A DNA stretch of 64,000 nucleotides from Tepidiforma bonchosmolovskayae (GTDB lineage Bacteria; Chloroflexota; Dehalococcoidia; Tepidiformales; Tepidiformaceae). This document shows, piece after piece, positions 24,444 to 32,853 of the stretch; position 1 is the stretch's first letter; each line of letters opens with the position of its first letter. Location: assembly GCF_008838325.1 (NCBI RefSeq), contig NZ_CP042829.1, positions 1,488,001 through 1,552,000 on the forward strand. Reading direction: 5' to 3'. The translations under genes and the position numbers were made by a program. Below the pieces are notes generated by a model. That model ran no database searches. It was not told the origin of the DNA and was given only the letters and a program-made list of their open reading frames with translations.

Positions 24444-25964
24444 GTGGACGACCGGCTCAACCCCGCCGAACGCATCATCCGGCGCTTCGGCGGCCAGAGC
24501 GCCCTCGCCGCCCTCCTCGGCAGGCGCCAGAGCACCGTCCAACACTGGGCGAAAACCGGACGCATCCCTGCCCAATGGCACGGCGTCCTCATCTCCCTCG
24601 CCCGCCAACGAGGTGTCATCCTGGAACCCAAAGATTTCGTTCAGCCCCAGCCCCGTCCCATCGAGCCCCCAACCGGCCGCCTCGGCGTCCTCCTCGTCGG
24701 CCTCGGCGCCGTCGCTACCACCTTCATCGCCGGCGTCGAGAACATTCGCTCCCGCGGCGCCGTGCCCGTCGGCTCCCTTACCCAGATGGGCACCATCCGC
24801 CTCGGCAAGCGCACCGAAAAGCGCTCGCCCCTCATCAAGGAGTTCGTCCCCCTCGCCAGCCTCGACGACCTCGTCTTCGGCGCCTGGGACCCCATCCCCG
24901 ATAACGCCTACGAGGCCGCCCTCAAGGCCGGCGTCCTCGACCGCCACGAGCACCTCGACCCCATCGCCGACTTCCTCCGCGGCATCGAACCGATGCCCGC
25001 CGCCTTCGACCAGCGCTACGTCAAGCGCCTCCACGGCACCAACGTGAAGTCCGGCCGCTCCAAGATGGAGCTCGCCGAAGCGATCCGCCAGGACATCCGC
25101 GACTTCAAGGCCCGCAACGGCTGCGACCGCCTCGTCATGATCTGGTGCGCCTCCACCGAGGTCTTCATGGAGCCCTCGGCCGAGCACGAAAACCTCGAAA
25201 ACTTCGAAGCCGCCCTCGAGGCCAGCTCCGACGCCATCGCCCCCTCTATGCTCTACGCCTACGCCGCCCTCATGGAGGGCGTCCCCTTCGCCAACGGCGC
25301 CCCCAACCTCACCGTCGATATCCCCGCGCTGGTCAAGCTCGCCAACGACCGCGGCGTCCCCATCGGCGGCAAGGACTTCAAGACCGGCCAGACGCTCGTC
25401 AAGACCGTCATCGCGCCCATGCTCAAGGCACGCATGCTCGGCGTCGCCGGCTGGTACTCCACCAACATCCTCGGCAACCGCGACGGCGAAGTCCTCGACG
25501 ACCCCGAGAGCTTCAAAACCAAGGAGGAATCCAAGCTCGGCGTCCTCGAGTACATCCTCCAGCCCGACCTCTACCCCCAGCTCTACGGCAACATCTACCA
25601 CAAGGTCCGCATCAACTACTACCCGCCCCGCGGCGATAACAAAGAGGGCTGGGACAACATCGATATCTTCGGGTGGCTCGGCTACCCGATGCAGATCAAG
25701 ATCGACTTCCTCTGCCGCGACTCCATCCTCGCGGCGCCCCTCGTCCTCGACCTCGCCCTCTTCTTCGACCTCGCCCAGCGCGCCGGCATGAAGGGCATCC
25801 AGGAGTGGCTCAGCTTCTACTTCAAGAGCCCCCAGCATGCGCCCACCGTCTACCCGGAGCACGACCTCTTCATCCAGCAGACCAAGCTGAAGAACACGCT
25901 CCGCTGGCTCATGGGCGAGGAGCAGATCACCCACCTCGGCATCGAGTACTACGAGGAGGAGTAG
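24444..25964 (+). CDS. Inositol-3-phosphate synthase with N-terminal HTH domain
   Basis: The 506-residue product has two parts. Residues 8-62 are a YdaS/Cro-type helix-turn-helix (GGQSALAALLGRRQSTVQHW, then IPAQWH) of the kind also called the carph-isopro domain. Residues 80-506 are a bacterial/archaeal myo-inositol-1-phosphate synthase: NAD-binding GLGAVAT (86-92), GGKDFKTGQT (308-317) and NILGNRDG (341-348), followed by a catalytic/dimer region. It converts glucose 6-phosphate to inositol 3-phosphate for inositol lipids, thiols or compatible solutes. It starts with GTG directly after a promoter with a perfect palindrome, so autoregulation by the fused HTH is likely. The enzyme is certain; the regulatory role is inference. 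Confidence 0.92.
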   Translation: MDDRLNPAERIIRRFGGQSALAALLGRRQSTVQHWAKTGRIPAQWHGVLISLARQRGVILEPKDFVQPQPRPIEPPTGRLGVLLVGLGAVATTFIAGVENIRSRGAVPVGSLTQMGTIRLGKRTEKRSPLIKEFVPLASLDDLVFGAWDPIPDNAYEAALKAGVLDRHEHLDPIADFLRGIEPMPAAFDQRYVKRLHGTNVKSGRSKMELAEAIRQDIRDFKARNGCDRLVMIWCASTEVFMEPSAEHENLENFEAALEASSDAIAPSMLYAYAALMEGVPFANGAPNLTVDIPALVKLANDRGVPIGGKDFKTGQTLVKTVIAPMLKARMLGVAGWYSTNILGNRDGEVLDDPESFKTKEESKLGVLEYILQPDLYPQLYGNIYHKVRINYYPPRGDNKEGWDNIDIFGWLGYPMQIKIDFLCRDSILAAPLVLDLALFFDLAQRAGMKGIQEWLSFYFKSPQHAPTVYPEHDLFIQQTKLKNTLRWLMGEEQITHLGIEYYEEE

Positions 25965-25987
25965 CCCTCCCCCGCGCAGCGCAGACG

Positions 25988-26011
25988 CGGCCCCGGCACA
26001 CGCCGGGGCCG
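25988..26011 (+). terminator. Hairpin terminator after the inositol synthase gene
   Basis: A perfect 10-base-pair stem (CGGCCCCGGC/GCCGGGGCCG) with an ACAC loop begins 24 bases after the synthase stop. It is followed by TTCGCGT, with no real U tract, then the next promoter. Stem strength and position favour a terminator. Confidence 0.6.
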
Positions 26012-26031
26012 TTCGCGTCATAATCGAATCG

Positions 26032-26991
26032 ATGCCCCGCTACGCCTCCATCCGCGAGCTCGCCGGCAACACCCCCGTCGTCGAACTCCGCTCCCTCTCG
26101 CCCCGCCCGGGCGTCCGCCTCTTCGCCAAGCTCGAAGGCCAGAACCCGACCGGCTCCATCAAGGACCGAATCGTCATCCGCATCCTCGAAGCCGCCCGCG
26201 CCAGCGGCGCCCTCGCCCCCGGCCAGCCGATCATCGAAGCCTCGACCGGCAACACCGGCGTCGCCCTCGCCCTCTGGGGCCGGCTCCTCGGCCACCCCGT
26301 TGAGGTCTGCGTCCCCGAATCCGTCTACCCCGAAATCGAGCAGCTCCTCGCCGTCTACGGCGCCCGCGTCCGCCGTGTCCCCCGCCAGGCCGGCATCAAA
26401 TCCGCCCGCGAAGCCGCCCGCACCATCGCCGCCGAGACCGGCGCCCACTACTTCGGCCAGTTCGACAGCGACGAAAACGTCCGCGCCCACGAAGAGTGGA
26501 CCGCCGGCGAAATCCTCGCCGATATGGCCGCCGTCGGCGGCGTCGATGTCTTCGTCGCCGGCATCGGCACCGGCGGCACCATCACCGGTGTCGGCCGCCG
26601 CCTCAAGGAGGCGAACCCCGCCTGTCAGGTCCTCGGCGTCGAACCCCGCCTCGGGGTCCATGTCCAGGGCCTCAAGTCCCTCGACGACGGCTTCATCCCG
26701 CCCATCCTCGATGAATCCGTGCTCGATGGCCGCATCCTTGTCGGCAACCGCCACGCCTTCTCCCACGCCCGCCGCGCCATGCTCGCCGAAGGCCTGTTCG
26801 GCGGTATCTCCAGCGGTGCCGTCCTCCATGCCGCCATGCGCGCTGCCTCCCGCCTCAGCCGCGGCAACATCCTCGTCATCTTCGCCGACGGCGGCTGGAA
26901 ATACCTCGGCACCGACCTCTGGGCCGCCGACGGCGAGCCCGCGCCGAACGGCCCCGACGACGACCCCCTCGACGACATCCTCTGGTGGTAG
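26032..26991 (+). CDS. Cysteine synthase-family PLP enzyme (CysM-like)
   Basis: This 319-residue fold-type II PLP enzyme has the cofactor Lys in NPTGSIKDR (about residues 37-45), the carboxylate loop STGNTGVAL, the phosphate loop GTGGTITGVG and a C-terminal FADGGWKYL. The layout and the AEGLFGGISSGA segment match cysteine synthases (O-acetylserine or O-phosphoserine sulfhydrylase) and the close relative cystathionine beta-synthase. The tail ends with an acidic DDDPLDD stretch. CATAAT ends seven bases before the ATG, so it has its own leaderless promoter. A role in making cysteine is likely; the exact sulfur donor is unknown. Confidence 0.9.
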   Translation: MPRYASIRELAGNTPVVELRSLSPRPGVRLFAKLEGQNPTGSIKDRIVIRILEAARASGALAPGQPIIEASTGNTGVALALWGRLLGHPVEVCVPESVYPEIEQLLAVYGARVRRVPRQAGIKSAREAARTIAAETGAHYFGQFDSDENVRAHEEWTAGEILADMAAVGGVDVFVAGIGTGGTITGVGRRLKEANPACQVLGVEPRLGVHVQGLKSLDDGFIPPILDESVLDGRILVGNRHAFSHARRAMLAEGLFGGISSGAVLHAAMRAASRLSRGNILVIFADGGWKYLGTDLWAADGEPAPNGPDDDPLDDILWW

Positions 26992-26994
26992 CGC

Positions 26995-27645
26995 TCAGCC
27001 CTCCGCCGGCGCCTTCCGCAGCAGAATCCCCACCCGCGGCACCGGCGGCAGCAGAAACGGCCCGGCGTTCACCAGGTCGATCGCGTCGTACCCCGCCTCG
27101 CTGAAGGTCGCCGCCAGCCTGCCCCACCCGCGCAGGTCCACCGCCGGGCATCCGCCGGAGACGAGCTTCGCGTGCAGCCGGTTCAGCAGCGGATTCACCA
27201 CCGGCGCAATTTCCATGACCAGCGCCCGGCCGCCCGGCGCCAGCACCCGCGCCAGCTCCCGGGCGAAGGCGTGGACCACATCGTCATCGAACCGCCGGAT
27301 GAAGTAGAAGCTCGAAATGCAGTCGAACGCCGCATCGCCGAACGGCAGCCGCTCCGGCCAGCCGATCACATCCACCGGACCCGGCCCGTGCGCGATATCG
27401 AGGCAGACCGGCGGCTCCTCGCAGCCCGCCCGGTCGCCGAGCAGGTGGGCGTAAGCCGCCGTCCCGCAGCCGATATCGAGGTACCGCTTCCCGGGCCCGA
27501 GGTCGAGCAGCTCAATCACCCGCCCGGCCCGCGGCGTCAGCAGCGCCTGCCCCGCCTGCGACCCTGCCGCCCGCGCCAGCAGCCGCCAGCGCCCCGTCAG
27601 CCAGCGCTCCCGCGCAGCAATCACCGCCCGGCGCCGCCGCATCAT
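26995..27645 (-). CDS. Class I SAM-dependent methyltransferase
   Basis: The 216-residue product has the SAM motif RYLDIGCGTAAYAHLLG (about residues 51-67), VCLDIAHGPGPVD and ERLPFGDAAFDCISSFYFIRRFDDD, then ELARVLAPGGRALVMEIAP. An N-terminal Arg-rich stretch (MMRRRRAVIAARERWL) and the KLVSGGCPAVDLRGWGRL insert differ from common UbiE enzymes. The start is fixed by an ATGA overlap with the upstream gene (stop at 27642-27644), so the pair is one operon. Substrate unknown; a membrane-lipid or quinone target would fit the basic N-terminus. Confidence 0.82.
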   Translation of the reverse strand: MMRRRRAVIAARERWLTGRWRLLARAAGSQAGQALLTPRAGRVIELLDLGPGKRYLDIGCGTAAYAHLLGDRAGCEEPPVCLDIAHGPGPVDVIGWPERLPFGDAAFDCISSFYFIRRFDDDVVHAFARELARVLAPGGRALVMEIAPVVNPLLNRLHAKLVSGGCPAVDLRGWGRLAATFSEAGYDAIDLVNAGPFLLPPVPRVGILLRKAPAEG

Positions 27646-28061
27646 AGCCGGTACACCATCCGCGCCCGCCTCCCGGGCGCACTTCGCAAAAAGCTGGCCG
27701 CCGCCCGCGCCTGCCCGGCGAGTCCCTCGGCCCCGCCCCGCCGCGCCACCGCCGCCGCGCCGGGGTCCGCCTCCAGCGCGCCCGCCAGCGCCTCGAGCGC
27801 TTCGGCAAGGCCCTCGCGGTCCTGCCACGCCAGCTCGAGCTTCTCGCGGTCCTCCGCGTCTTCGGCCACTTCGTCGTAGAACGTTGTCAACGGGCCCATG
27901 CGCACCCCGCGGTCCTGCAGCTGCTCGGCGAGCACAATCAGCGGGTGCACCGCCCCGAACCCGCGCATCGCCGCGAACGAGATGAACGCGACGAGCGCGG
28001 CCCCCTCGCCCGGCGGTACGAACGGCGCCGGCGCACCCTCCGCTTCGATCGTCAGCCGCAT
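27642..28061 (-). CDS. Unknown helical protein, 139 residues
   Basis: I do not recognise this protein. The N-terminal part (MRLTIEAEGAPAPFVPPGEG) looks like a short beta region, then a hydrophobic stretch AALVAFISFAAMRGFG (about 21-36), and finally long charged helices with heptad-like Leu/Ala spacing (about 63-130). It might be peripheral to a membrane. The stop overlaps the methyltransferase start, so it could hold or regulate that enzyme. A TACCCT element is eight bases upstream of the ATG. Confidence 0.6.
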   Translation of the reverse strand: MRLTIEAEGAPAPFVPPGEGAALVAFISFAAMRGFGAVHPLIVLAEQLQDRGVRMGPLTTFYDEVAEDAEDREKLELAWQDREGLAEALEALAGALEADPGAAAVARRGGAEGLAGQARAAASFLRSAPGRRARMVYRL

Positions 28062-28102
28062 CCGCTCCGAGGGTACGGCCCGGCGGCCCAACGGGCGATG
28101 CG

Positions 28103-28573
28103 TCAACGGCTCCGCTGCCGCTCCCGCGCGGTCAGCTCCCGCTCCGCCTTCGCCGCGATCCGCCCCAGCACCTCCGCCAGCGTCGCTGCGGCTGCCTCGT
28201 CCAGCTCGCTCGTGAAGTACTGCCGCACCCCGCGCAGGTGCCGCGGAGCCGCGTCGCGCAGCCGCTCGAAGCCTGCCGGCGTCAGCTCCACCCACCGGCC
28301 GCGCCGGTCCGTGTCGTCGAGGCAGCGGTGCACCAGCCCCTCCGCGACCATCCGGTCCACCAGCCGCGTCAGCCCGCTCTTGCTGATCAACACCCGCCGC
28401 GCGAGCTCCGTCATCCGCAGCCGGTGGCCTTCCGCCTCTTCGAGCTGGACCAGCACGTCGTACCACGCCAGCGGCAGCCCGCGCTCCCGGCGGAGGTCAT
28501 CTTCCAGCAGCGTGGTCACCCGGGCGTGCGCCTCGAGGAAGGCCCGCCACGCCCGCATCCGGAGGTCAGCCAT
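28103..28573 (-). CDS. MarR-family transcriptional regulator
   Basis: The 156-residue product has the MarR layout: an N-terminal dimerisation helix (MADLRMRAWRAFLEAHARVTTLL), the HTH LRMTELARRVLISKSGLTRLVDRMVAEG (about residues 52-80) and the wing RCLDDTDRRGRWVELTPAG, then a C-terminal helix that completes the dimer. MarR proteins are usually repressors released by a small aromatic or thiol ligand. It is upstream of the 28061-26995 operon on the same strand and divergent from the M20 peptidase gene, either of which could be its target. Confidence 0.9.
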   Translation of the reverse strand: MADLRMRAWRAFLEAHARVTTLLEDDLRRERGLPLAWYDVLVQLEEAEGHRLRMTELARRVLISKSGLTRLVDRMVAEGLVHRCLDDTDRRGRWVELTPAGFERLRDAAPRHLRGVRQYFTSELDEAAAATLAEVLGRIAAKAERELTARERQRSR

Positions 28574-28703
28574 CGTTCCCGCGCATCATCGGTTCTGCCG
28601 CTAAATGCAGCAACAATTCTGCTCACATCGGCGTCAGCCCTCCCCGCCCTCCGCCGCGGCTGCCCCGCTCCACGCGCGCCGCCGTATCCTCTACCATCCG
28701 CCC

Positions 28704-30026
28704 ATGCCGTCACACGCCATCGACTGGTCCGCCTTCGCCGACGAAGCTGTCGACCTCCTCTGCCGCTTCATCCGGGTCGATACCTCCAACCCGCCCGGCA
28801 ACGAACGGCTCGCCTGCGACTTCCTCGGCGACATCCTCCGCCGCGAAGGCATCCCCTTCGAGCTCTATGACGCCGGCAACGACCGCGTCTCCCTCCGTGC
28901 CGTCCTCCCCGGCGACGGCTCGAAGCGGCCCTTCATGCTCCTCAACCACACCGACGTCGTCCCCGTCGAGCGCGAATTCTGGGACGACGACCCCTTCGGC
29001 GGCGCCATCCGCGACGGCTACATCTGGGGCCGCGGCGCCCTCGATATGAAGGGCCTCGGCATCGCCCAGCTCATGACCTTCCTCACCCTCCGCCGGCTCG
29101 GCCTCCCCCTCGCCCGCGATGTCGTTTTCTTCGCCCAGGCCGACGAAGAAGCCGGCAGCGAGTACGGCATGCGCTTCATCCTGCGCGAACACCCCGAGAC
29201 GATGGACGCCGAGTACATCATCAACGAAGGCGGCGCCGCCACCACCGAGCTGTTCGGCGTCGAACGGCCCGTCTACAGCATCGCCGTCGCCGAAAAAGGC
29301 CCCCTCTGGCTCCGGCTCGTCGCCGAAGGCATGCCCGGCCACGGCTCCGTCCCCCACGACGACAACGCCCTCGACCGCCTCGTCCGCGCCCTCGCCCGCA
29401 TCCAGCAGTGGGAGCGGCCGCTCACCGTCTCGCCCGTCCTCGAAGAGTACTTCGCCCGCCTTGCCCGGGCCGGCATCTACCGCGGCGACCCCACCCCGCA
29501 GGGCCTGGCCGCCCGCGCCGCCGAAGACCCGCGCATCCGCGCCATGCTCACCAACACCATCAGCACCACCACCGCCCGGGCCGGCATCAAGCACAACGTC
29601 ATCCCCGCCCGCGCCGAGGCCACCCTCGATATCCGCCTCCTTCCCGGCGTCGACCCCGCCGAATTCCAGTCCGAACTCGAACGCGTCATCGACGATCCCC
29701 GCGTCCGCATCGAACAGGTCCACGTCCGCTCCTCCGACACCAGCCCGTACGACACCGAGCTCTTCCGCTGTATCGAACAGGTCATCCACGAGTTCACCGA
29801 AGACGCCGTCGTCGTCCCCGGCATGACCCTCGGCTTCACCGACAGCGCCGAAACCCGCAACCGCGGCATCATCTCCTACGGCTTCTCCGCCGGCCTCACC
29901 ACCCCCGAGGTCGCCCGCGGCGTCCACGGCCACAACGAACGGGTCAGCATCGAGGCCTTCACCCTCACCTGCCGCCTCCTCTGGGAGGTCACCCACCGGA
30001 TGTGCGTCCGCGAACCCGGCGCGTGA
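28704..30026 (+). CDS. M20-family metallopeptidase/deacylase
   Basis: The 440-residue enzyme has the M20 dizinc centre: His-Asp in LLNHTDVVP (about 75-83), Asp in GRGALDMKG, the DEEAGS general base and bridging Glu, and the C-terminal His in VHGHNERVS. A bacterial exopeptidase dimerisation domain lies at about 200-330 (GHGSVPHDDNAL). It would hydrolyse an N-acyl amino acid or a dipeptide. A TACCAT element ends exactly six bases before the ATG. It may be followed in one transcript by the next two genes. Confidence 0.9.
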   Translation: MPSHAIDWSAFADEAVDLLCRFIRVDTSNPPGNERLACDFLGDILRREGIPFELYDAGNDRVSLRAVLPGDGSKRPFMLLNHTDVVPVEREFWDDDPFGGAIRDGYIWGRGALDMKGLGIAQLMTFLTLRRLGLPLARDVVFFAQADEEAGSEYGMRFILREHPETMDAEYIINEGGAATTELFGVERPVYSIAVAEKGPLWLRLVAEGMPGHGSVPHDDNALDRLVRALARIQQWERPLTVSPVLEEYFARLARAGIYRGDPTPQGLAARAAEDPRIRAMLTNTISTTTARAGIKHNVIPARAEATLDIRLLPGVDPAEFQSELERVIDDPRVRIEQVHVRSSDTSPYDTELFRCIEQVIHEFTEDAVVVPGMTLGFTDSAETRNRGIISYGFSAGLTTPEVARGVHGHNERVSIEAFTLTCRLLWEVTHRMCVREPGA

Positions 30027-30070
30027 GCCGGCCGCTCCCGCCGCCGTCGGCGATCGCCTACCATGCGCGC

Positions 30071-30733
30071 ATGACCGCACCATCCGCAGCGACCTACCCC
30101 GGCGGCCTTTCCGAGCTCGATTTCGTCGAGGCGTACGCCCGCTCCGCCCTCAAGAAGCCCGAAGCCGCCGCCGACGCTGCCCTCGCCCGCCTCGTCTTCG
30201 CCGAAGCCGGCGACCGCGCCATCCTCGCCGGGCTCATCGCCCAGGAGCTCGCCGAGGCCTGCCGCCGTCTCGTCGCCGTCTACCGCGCCCTCGCCGACCG
30301 CACCCACCCCGTCGCCCGCCGCCTCCTCGAACCGCTCCCCGGCGTCCTCGAGTGGAAGCAGTTCGTTCAGGACGTCGCCGTCCTCTCCCCCGAGCAGGTC
30401 GTCCGCCACCTCTACCTCGGCGACGACGCCCTCGAATGGGCCCGCCTCCTCCGCAGCCAGGCCGATCTCTCTGACCTCACCGGCCTCGTCGCCGCCGCCG
30501 AGGAAGGGAACCCCATGCTCCTCATCCCCGACCTCGCCCGCCGCAAGGTCGCCGAGACCATCTGGCTCGCCGGGGTGAGCGCCTCCGGCGAACCGGTCGC
30601 CTCCTCCTTCGGCGCCGACGAGGCCAGCGCCACCACCCTCGCCGACCTCACCGCCGATATCGCCGGCATCGCCCGCGGCTTCCTCCTCTCCTACGTCAAC
30701 GCCCGCCGCACCGCAGGGAGGCCGCCTTCCTGA
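30071..30733 (+). CDS. Unknown alpha-helical protein, 220 residues
   Basis: The protein is rich in Ala, Leu, Arg and Glu and appears all-helical, with conserved-looking segments such as LSELDFVEAYARSALKK near the start, LLEPLPGVLEWKQFVQDV (about 84-101), HLYLGDDALEWARLL, and LADLTADIAGIARGFLLSYV at the end. No transmembrane helix or motif of a known family is evident. TACCAT lies six bases before the ATG, as for the M20 gene upstream. The stop is two bases before the next start, which implies co-transcription with the P1 peptidase. Confidence 0.65.
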   Translation: MTAPSAATYPGGLSELDFVEAYARSALKKPEAAADAALARLVFAEAGDRAILAGLIAQELAEACRRLVAVYRALADRTHPVARRLLEPLPGVLEWKQFVQDVAVLSPEQVVRHLYLGDDALEWARLLRSQADLSDLTGLVAAAEEGNPMLLIPDLARRKVAETIWLAGVSASGEPVASSFGADEASATTLADLTADIAGIARGFLLSYVNARRTAGRPPS

Positions 30734-30735
30734 CC

Positions 30736-31797
30736 ATGAGCGCCTGGCGCCACGGCCCGCGCAACGCCATCACCGACGTCCCCGGCATCCGCGTCGGCCA
30801 CTATACCGACCGCCGCGCAGCGACCGGCTGCACCGTCATCCTCTGCGCCGGCGCCCACGCAGCTGCCGTCGACGCCCGCGGCGGCGCACCCGGCACCCGC
30901 GAGACCGACGTCCTCGGCCTCGCCAACCTCGTCCGCACCTGCCACGCCGTCGTCTTCGCCGGCGGCAGCGCCTTCGGTCTCGCCGCGGCCGAAGGCGTCA
31001 TGCGCTGGTGCGCCGAGCACGACATCGGCGTCGCCACGACGAAGCGGAAGGTCCCCATCGTCTCCGCCGCCGTCCTTTACGACCTCGCCCTCGGCGACCC
31101 GCATGCCTTCCCCGGCCCGCAGGAGGGCTACCTCGCCGCAGTCCGCGCCCGCCGCGGCGCCGTCGCCGAAGGTTCTGTCGGTGCAGGCACCGGCGCCACC
31201 GTCGCCAAGCTGCTCGGCCCCGAGCGTGCCCTCAAGGGCGGCGTGGGCACCGCCAGCCTCGTCGGTCCACGCGGCTTCGTCGTCGGCGCGCTCGCCGTCA
31301 CCAACGCCGTCGGTGCCGTCTTCGACCCCGCCACAGGCGAGTGCGTGGCCGGTCCCCGCGGCGAGGCCCCGGGCGAGTTCCTCTCCGTTCCCGCCGCCCT
31401 CGAACGGCGCACCGCCGCCATGGACGCCCTCCTCCAGCAGCCGGGTGCCGCGCCGGCCGTCCCTGCACCGCCGGAGCCCGCCGGCACGCTCGAAAACACC
31501 ACCCTCATCTGCGTCGCAACCAGCGCCCGCCTCGAACCGCACGAACTCCAGCGCCTCGCCGTCCACGCCCACGACGGCTTCGCCCGCTGCGTCGTCCCCG
31601 CCCACACCCGCGGCGACGGCGACATCGCCTTCGCCCTCTCCATGGGCGAAACCCCGGCCGCGCCCGATGACCTCCTGCTCCTCGGCGCGCTCGCTGCCGC
31701 CGCCGTCGAGACTGCCGTCCTCCGCAGCGTCCAGCTCGCCCGGGGCCTCAAGGGCGTCCCCGCCGCCGCCGACTGGCGCCCCGGCGCCGACGGCTGA
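30736..31797 (+). CDS. P1-family peptidase (DmpA-type N-terminal nucleophile hydrolase)
   Basis: The 353-residue product has the DmpA/P1 fold. The N-terminal half carries ITDVPGIRVGHYTD, RGGAPGTRETDVL and AVVFAGGSAFGLAAAEGV. The nucleophile region is in LENTTLICVAT (about residues 252-262), where autocleavage would expose a Thr. It is followed by HDGFARCVVPAHTRGDGDIAFALSMG, the standard P1 ending. Such enzymes cleave beta-aminopeptide or amide bonds. The 2-base gap from the upstream gene suggests translational coupling. Substrate unknown. Confidence 0.9.
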   Translation: MSAWRHGPRNAITDVPGIRVGHYTDRRAATGCTVILCAGAHAAAVDARGGAPGTRETDVLGLANLVRTCHAVVFAGGSAFGLAAAEGVMRWCAEHDIGVATTKRKVPIVSAAVLYDLALGDPHAFPGPQEGYLAAVRARRGAVAEGSVGAGTGATVAKLLGPERALKGGVGTASLVGPRGFVVGALAVTNAVGAVFDPATGECVAGPRGEAPGEFLSVPAALERRTAAMDALLQQPGAAPAVPAPPEPAGTLENTTLICVATSARLEPHELQRLAVHAHDGFARCVVPAHTRGDGDIAFALSMGETPAAPDDLLLLGALAAAAVETAVLRSVQLARGLKGVPAAADWRPGADG

Positions 31798-31843
31798 GGC
31801 CGCCGTTCACGCCCGGAAGCCCGCCGCGCCCTATCCTTGTCAC

Positions 31844-32473
31844 GTGCCCACCGAAGTCCTCGTCATCCGCCACGCCGAAACGTACGGCAACATCGAAGGC
31901 CGCTTCTGCGGCCACTCCGAGACCGACCTCACCCCGCGCGGCATCGCCCAGGCCCGCGCCCTCGGCCTCCGCCTCCGCGGCCAGCAGTTCGATGCCGCCG
32001 CCTCCTCCGACCTCTCCCGGGCCATCCTCACCGCCCGCCACGCCCTCGAACACCACCCGGCCCCGCTCGACCCCCTGCCCGACCCGCGCCTCCGCGAGAT
32101 GCACTACGGCGAATGGGAGGGCCTGCCCGCCAGCGACATCGCCAAAACCCAGGCCGACCTCCTCCGCGAGTTCTTCACCGGCCGGCGCCACGCTGCGCCC
32201 GGCGGCGAATCGGTCCAGCAGCTCCGCGAGCGGACCGCAGCCGCCCTCCGCGACCTCGTCGACCGCTACCAGGGCGGGCGGCTCGTCGTCGTCTCCCACG
32301 GCAACGCCATCGCCGCGCTCCTCGCCGAGCTGCTCGGCATGCCGCTCGAACGCACCTGGGCATTCGCCGTGGCCAACACCTCGGTCACCCGGCTCACCTT
32401 CGGGCGGAGCGGCCGCGTCACGCTGGCCGCCTTCAACGACACCGCCCATCTCGAAGGCGTCGAACTCCCGTAG
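31844..32473 (+). CDS. Histidine phosphatase-family protein
   Basis: This 209-residue histidine phosphatase of the PhoE/cofactor-independent mutase-like type has the phospho-acceptor in VIRHAETYGN (about 7-16), the second Arg in SSDLSRAILTA, the Glu in MHYGEWEG and the second catalytic His in VVSHGNA (about 148-154). It would dephosphorylate a small metabolite, for example a sugar phosphate or alpha-ribazole phosphate; no cobalamin genes are near. The GTG start lies exactly six bases after TATCCT. It is convergent with the SWIM gene. Confidence 0.9.
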   Translation: MPTEVLVIRHAETYGNIEGRFCGHSETDLTPRGIAQARALGLRLRGQQFDAAASSDLSRAILTARHALEHHPAPLDPLPDPRLREMHYGEWEGLPASDIAKTQADLLREFFTGRRHAAPGGESVQQLRERTAAALRDLVDRYQGGRLVVVSHGNAIAALLAELLGMPLERTWAFAVANTSVTRLTFGRSGRVTLAAFNDTAHLEGVELP

Positions 32474-32505
32474 CGGGCCCGGCCGCGCGTCCCTGCCCGG
32501 CCGGC

Positions 32506-32763
32506 TCAGGCCCCGGCCAGCGCCGGAAGCTCCTGCCGCGGCACCATCCCCTCCAGGATCCGCTCAAGCGCCATCGTGTGGCTGCACACCGACCACTGCG
32601 CGAAGAAGTCGCAGTTGCAGTGCCACTTCCCGTCCACCAGCTCCACGAGGTGGTCGCTGTTCTCGCCGTGGAACGCGACCTGCAGGTTCTCCACGTGCAT
32701 CCGGTGCCGCTCCTGCGCGTAGACCTTCGCCTTCTCGATCTTGCCAATCAGGCTCGAATGCAT
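32506..32763 (-). CDS. SWIM zinc-finger protein
   Basis: The 85-residue protein consists of a basic helix (MHSSLIGKIEKAKVYAQERHRM), a small beta sheet (VENLQVAFHGENSDHLVELV) and a SWIM zinc finger with ligands in WHCNCDFF and SVCSHTM (CxC, 8 residues, CxH; about residues 50-63). SWIM fingers bind DNA or protein; this stand-alone form is known in several bacteria but has no defined role. AAGGAGG lies about six bases upstream. Its transcript has a stable hairpin in the leader and a good promoter, so it seems to be actively regulated. Confidence 0.85.
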   Translation of the reverse strand: MHSSLIGKIEKAKVYAQERHRMHVENLQVAFHGENSDHLVELVDGKWHCNCDFFAQWSVCSHTMALERILEGMVPRQELPALAGA

Positions 32764-32786
32764 GTCACCCTCCTTCGAGAAGCACA

Positions 32787-32814
32787 AACGGCGGCACCTT
32801 TCGGCGCCGCCGTT
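32787..32814 (-). promoter_or_regulatory. Leader hairpin of the SWIM gene
   Basis: On the minus strand AACGGCGGCGCC and GGTGCCGCCGTT form a 12-base-pair stem (one G-U pair) closed by a GAAA tetraloop. It sits between the promoter (32854-32883) and the Shine-Dalgarno, ending about 12 bases before the latter. It may stabilise the mRNA or act as an attenuator or protein site. A short TTTGTGCTT run follows it. Confidence 0.65.
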
Positions 32815-32853
32815 ACGGTCGGTGGATGCCCTTCGGTACATCCATACGCCCGC

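Noticed and set aside
28607-28622. Inverted repeat GCAG-N8-CTGC before the MarR gene
   Set aside because: The half-sites are only four bases long and common in GC-rich DNA; it may be an operator, but one copy is weak support.
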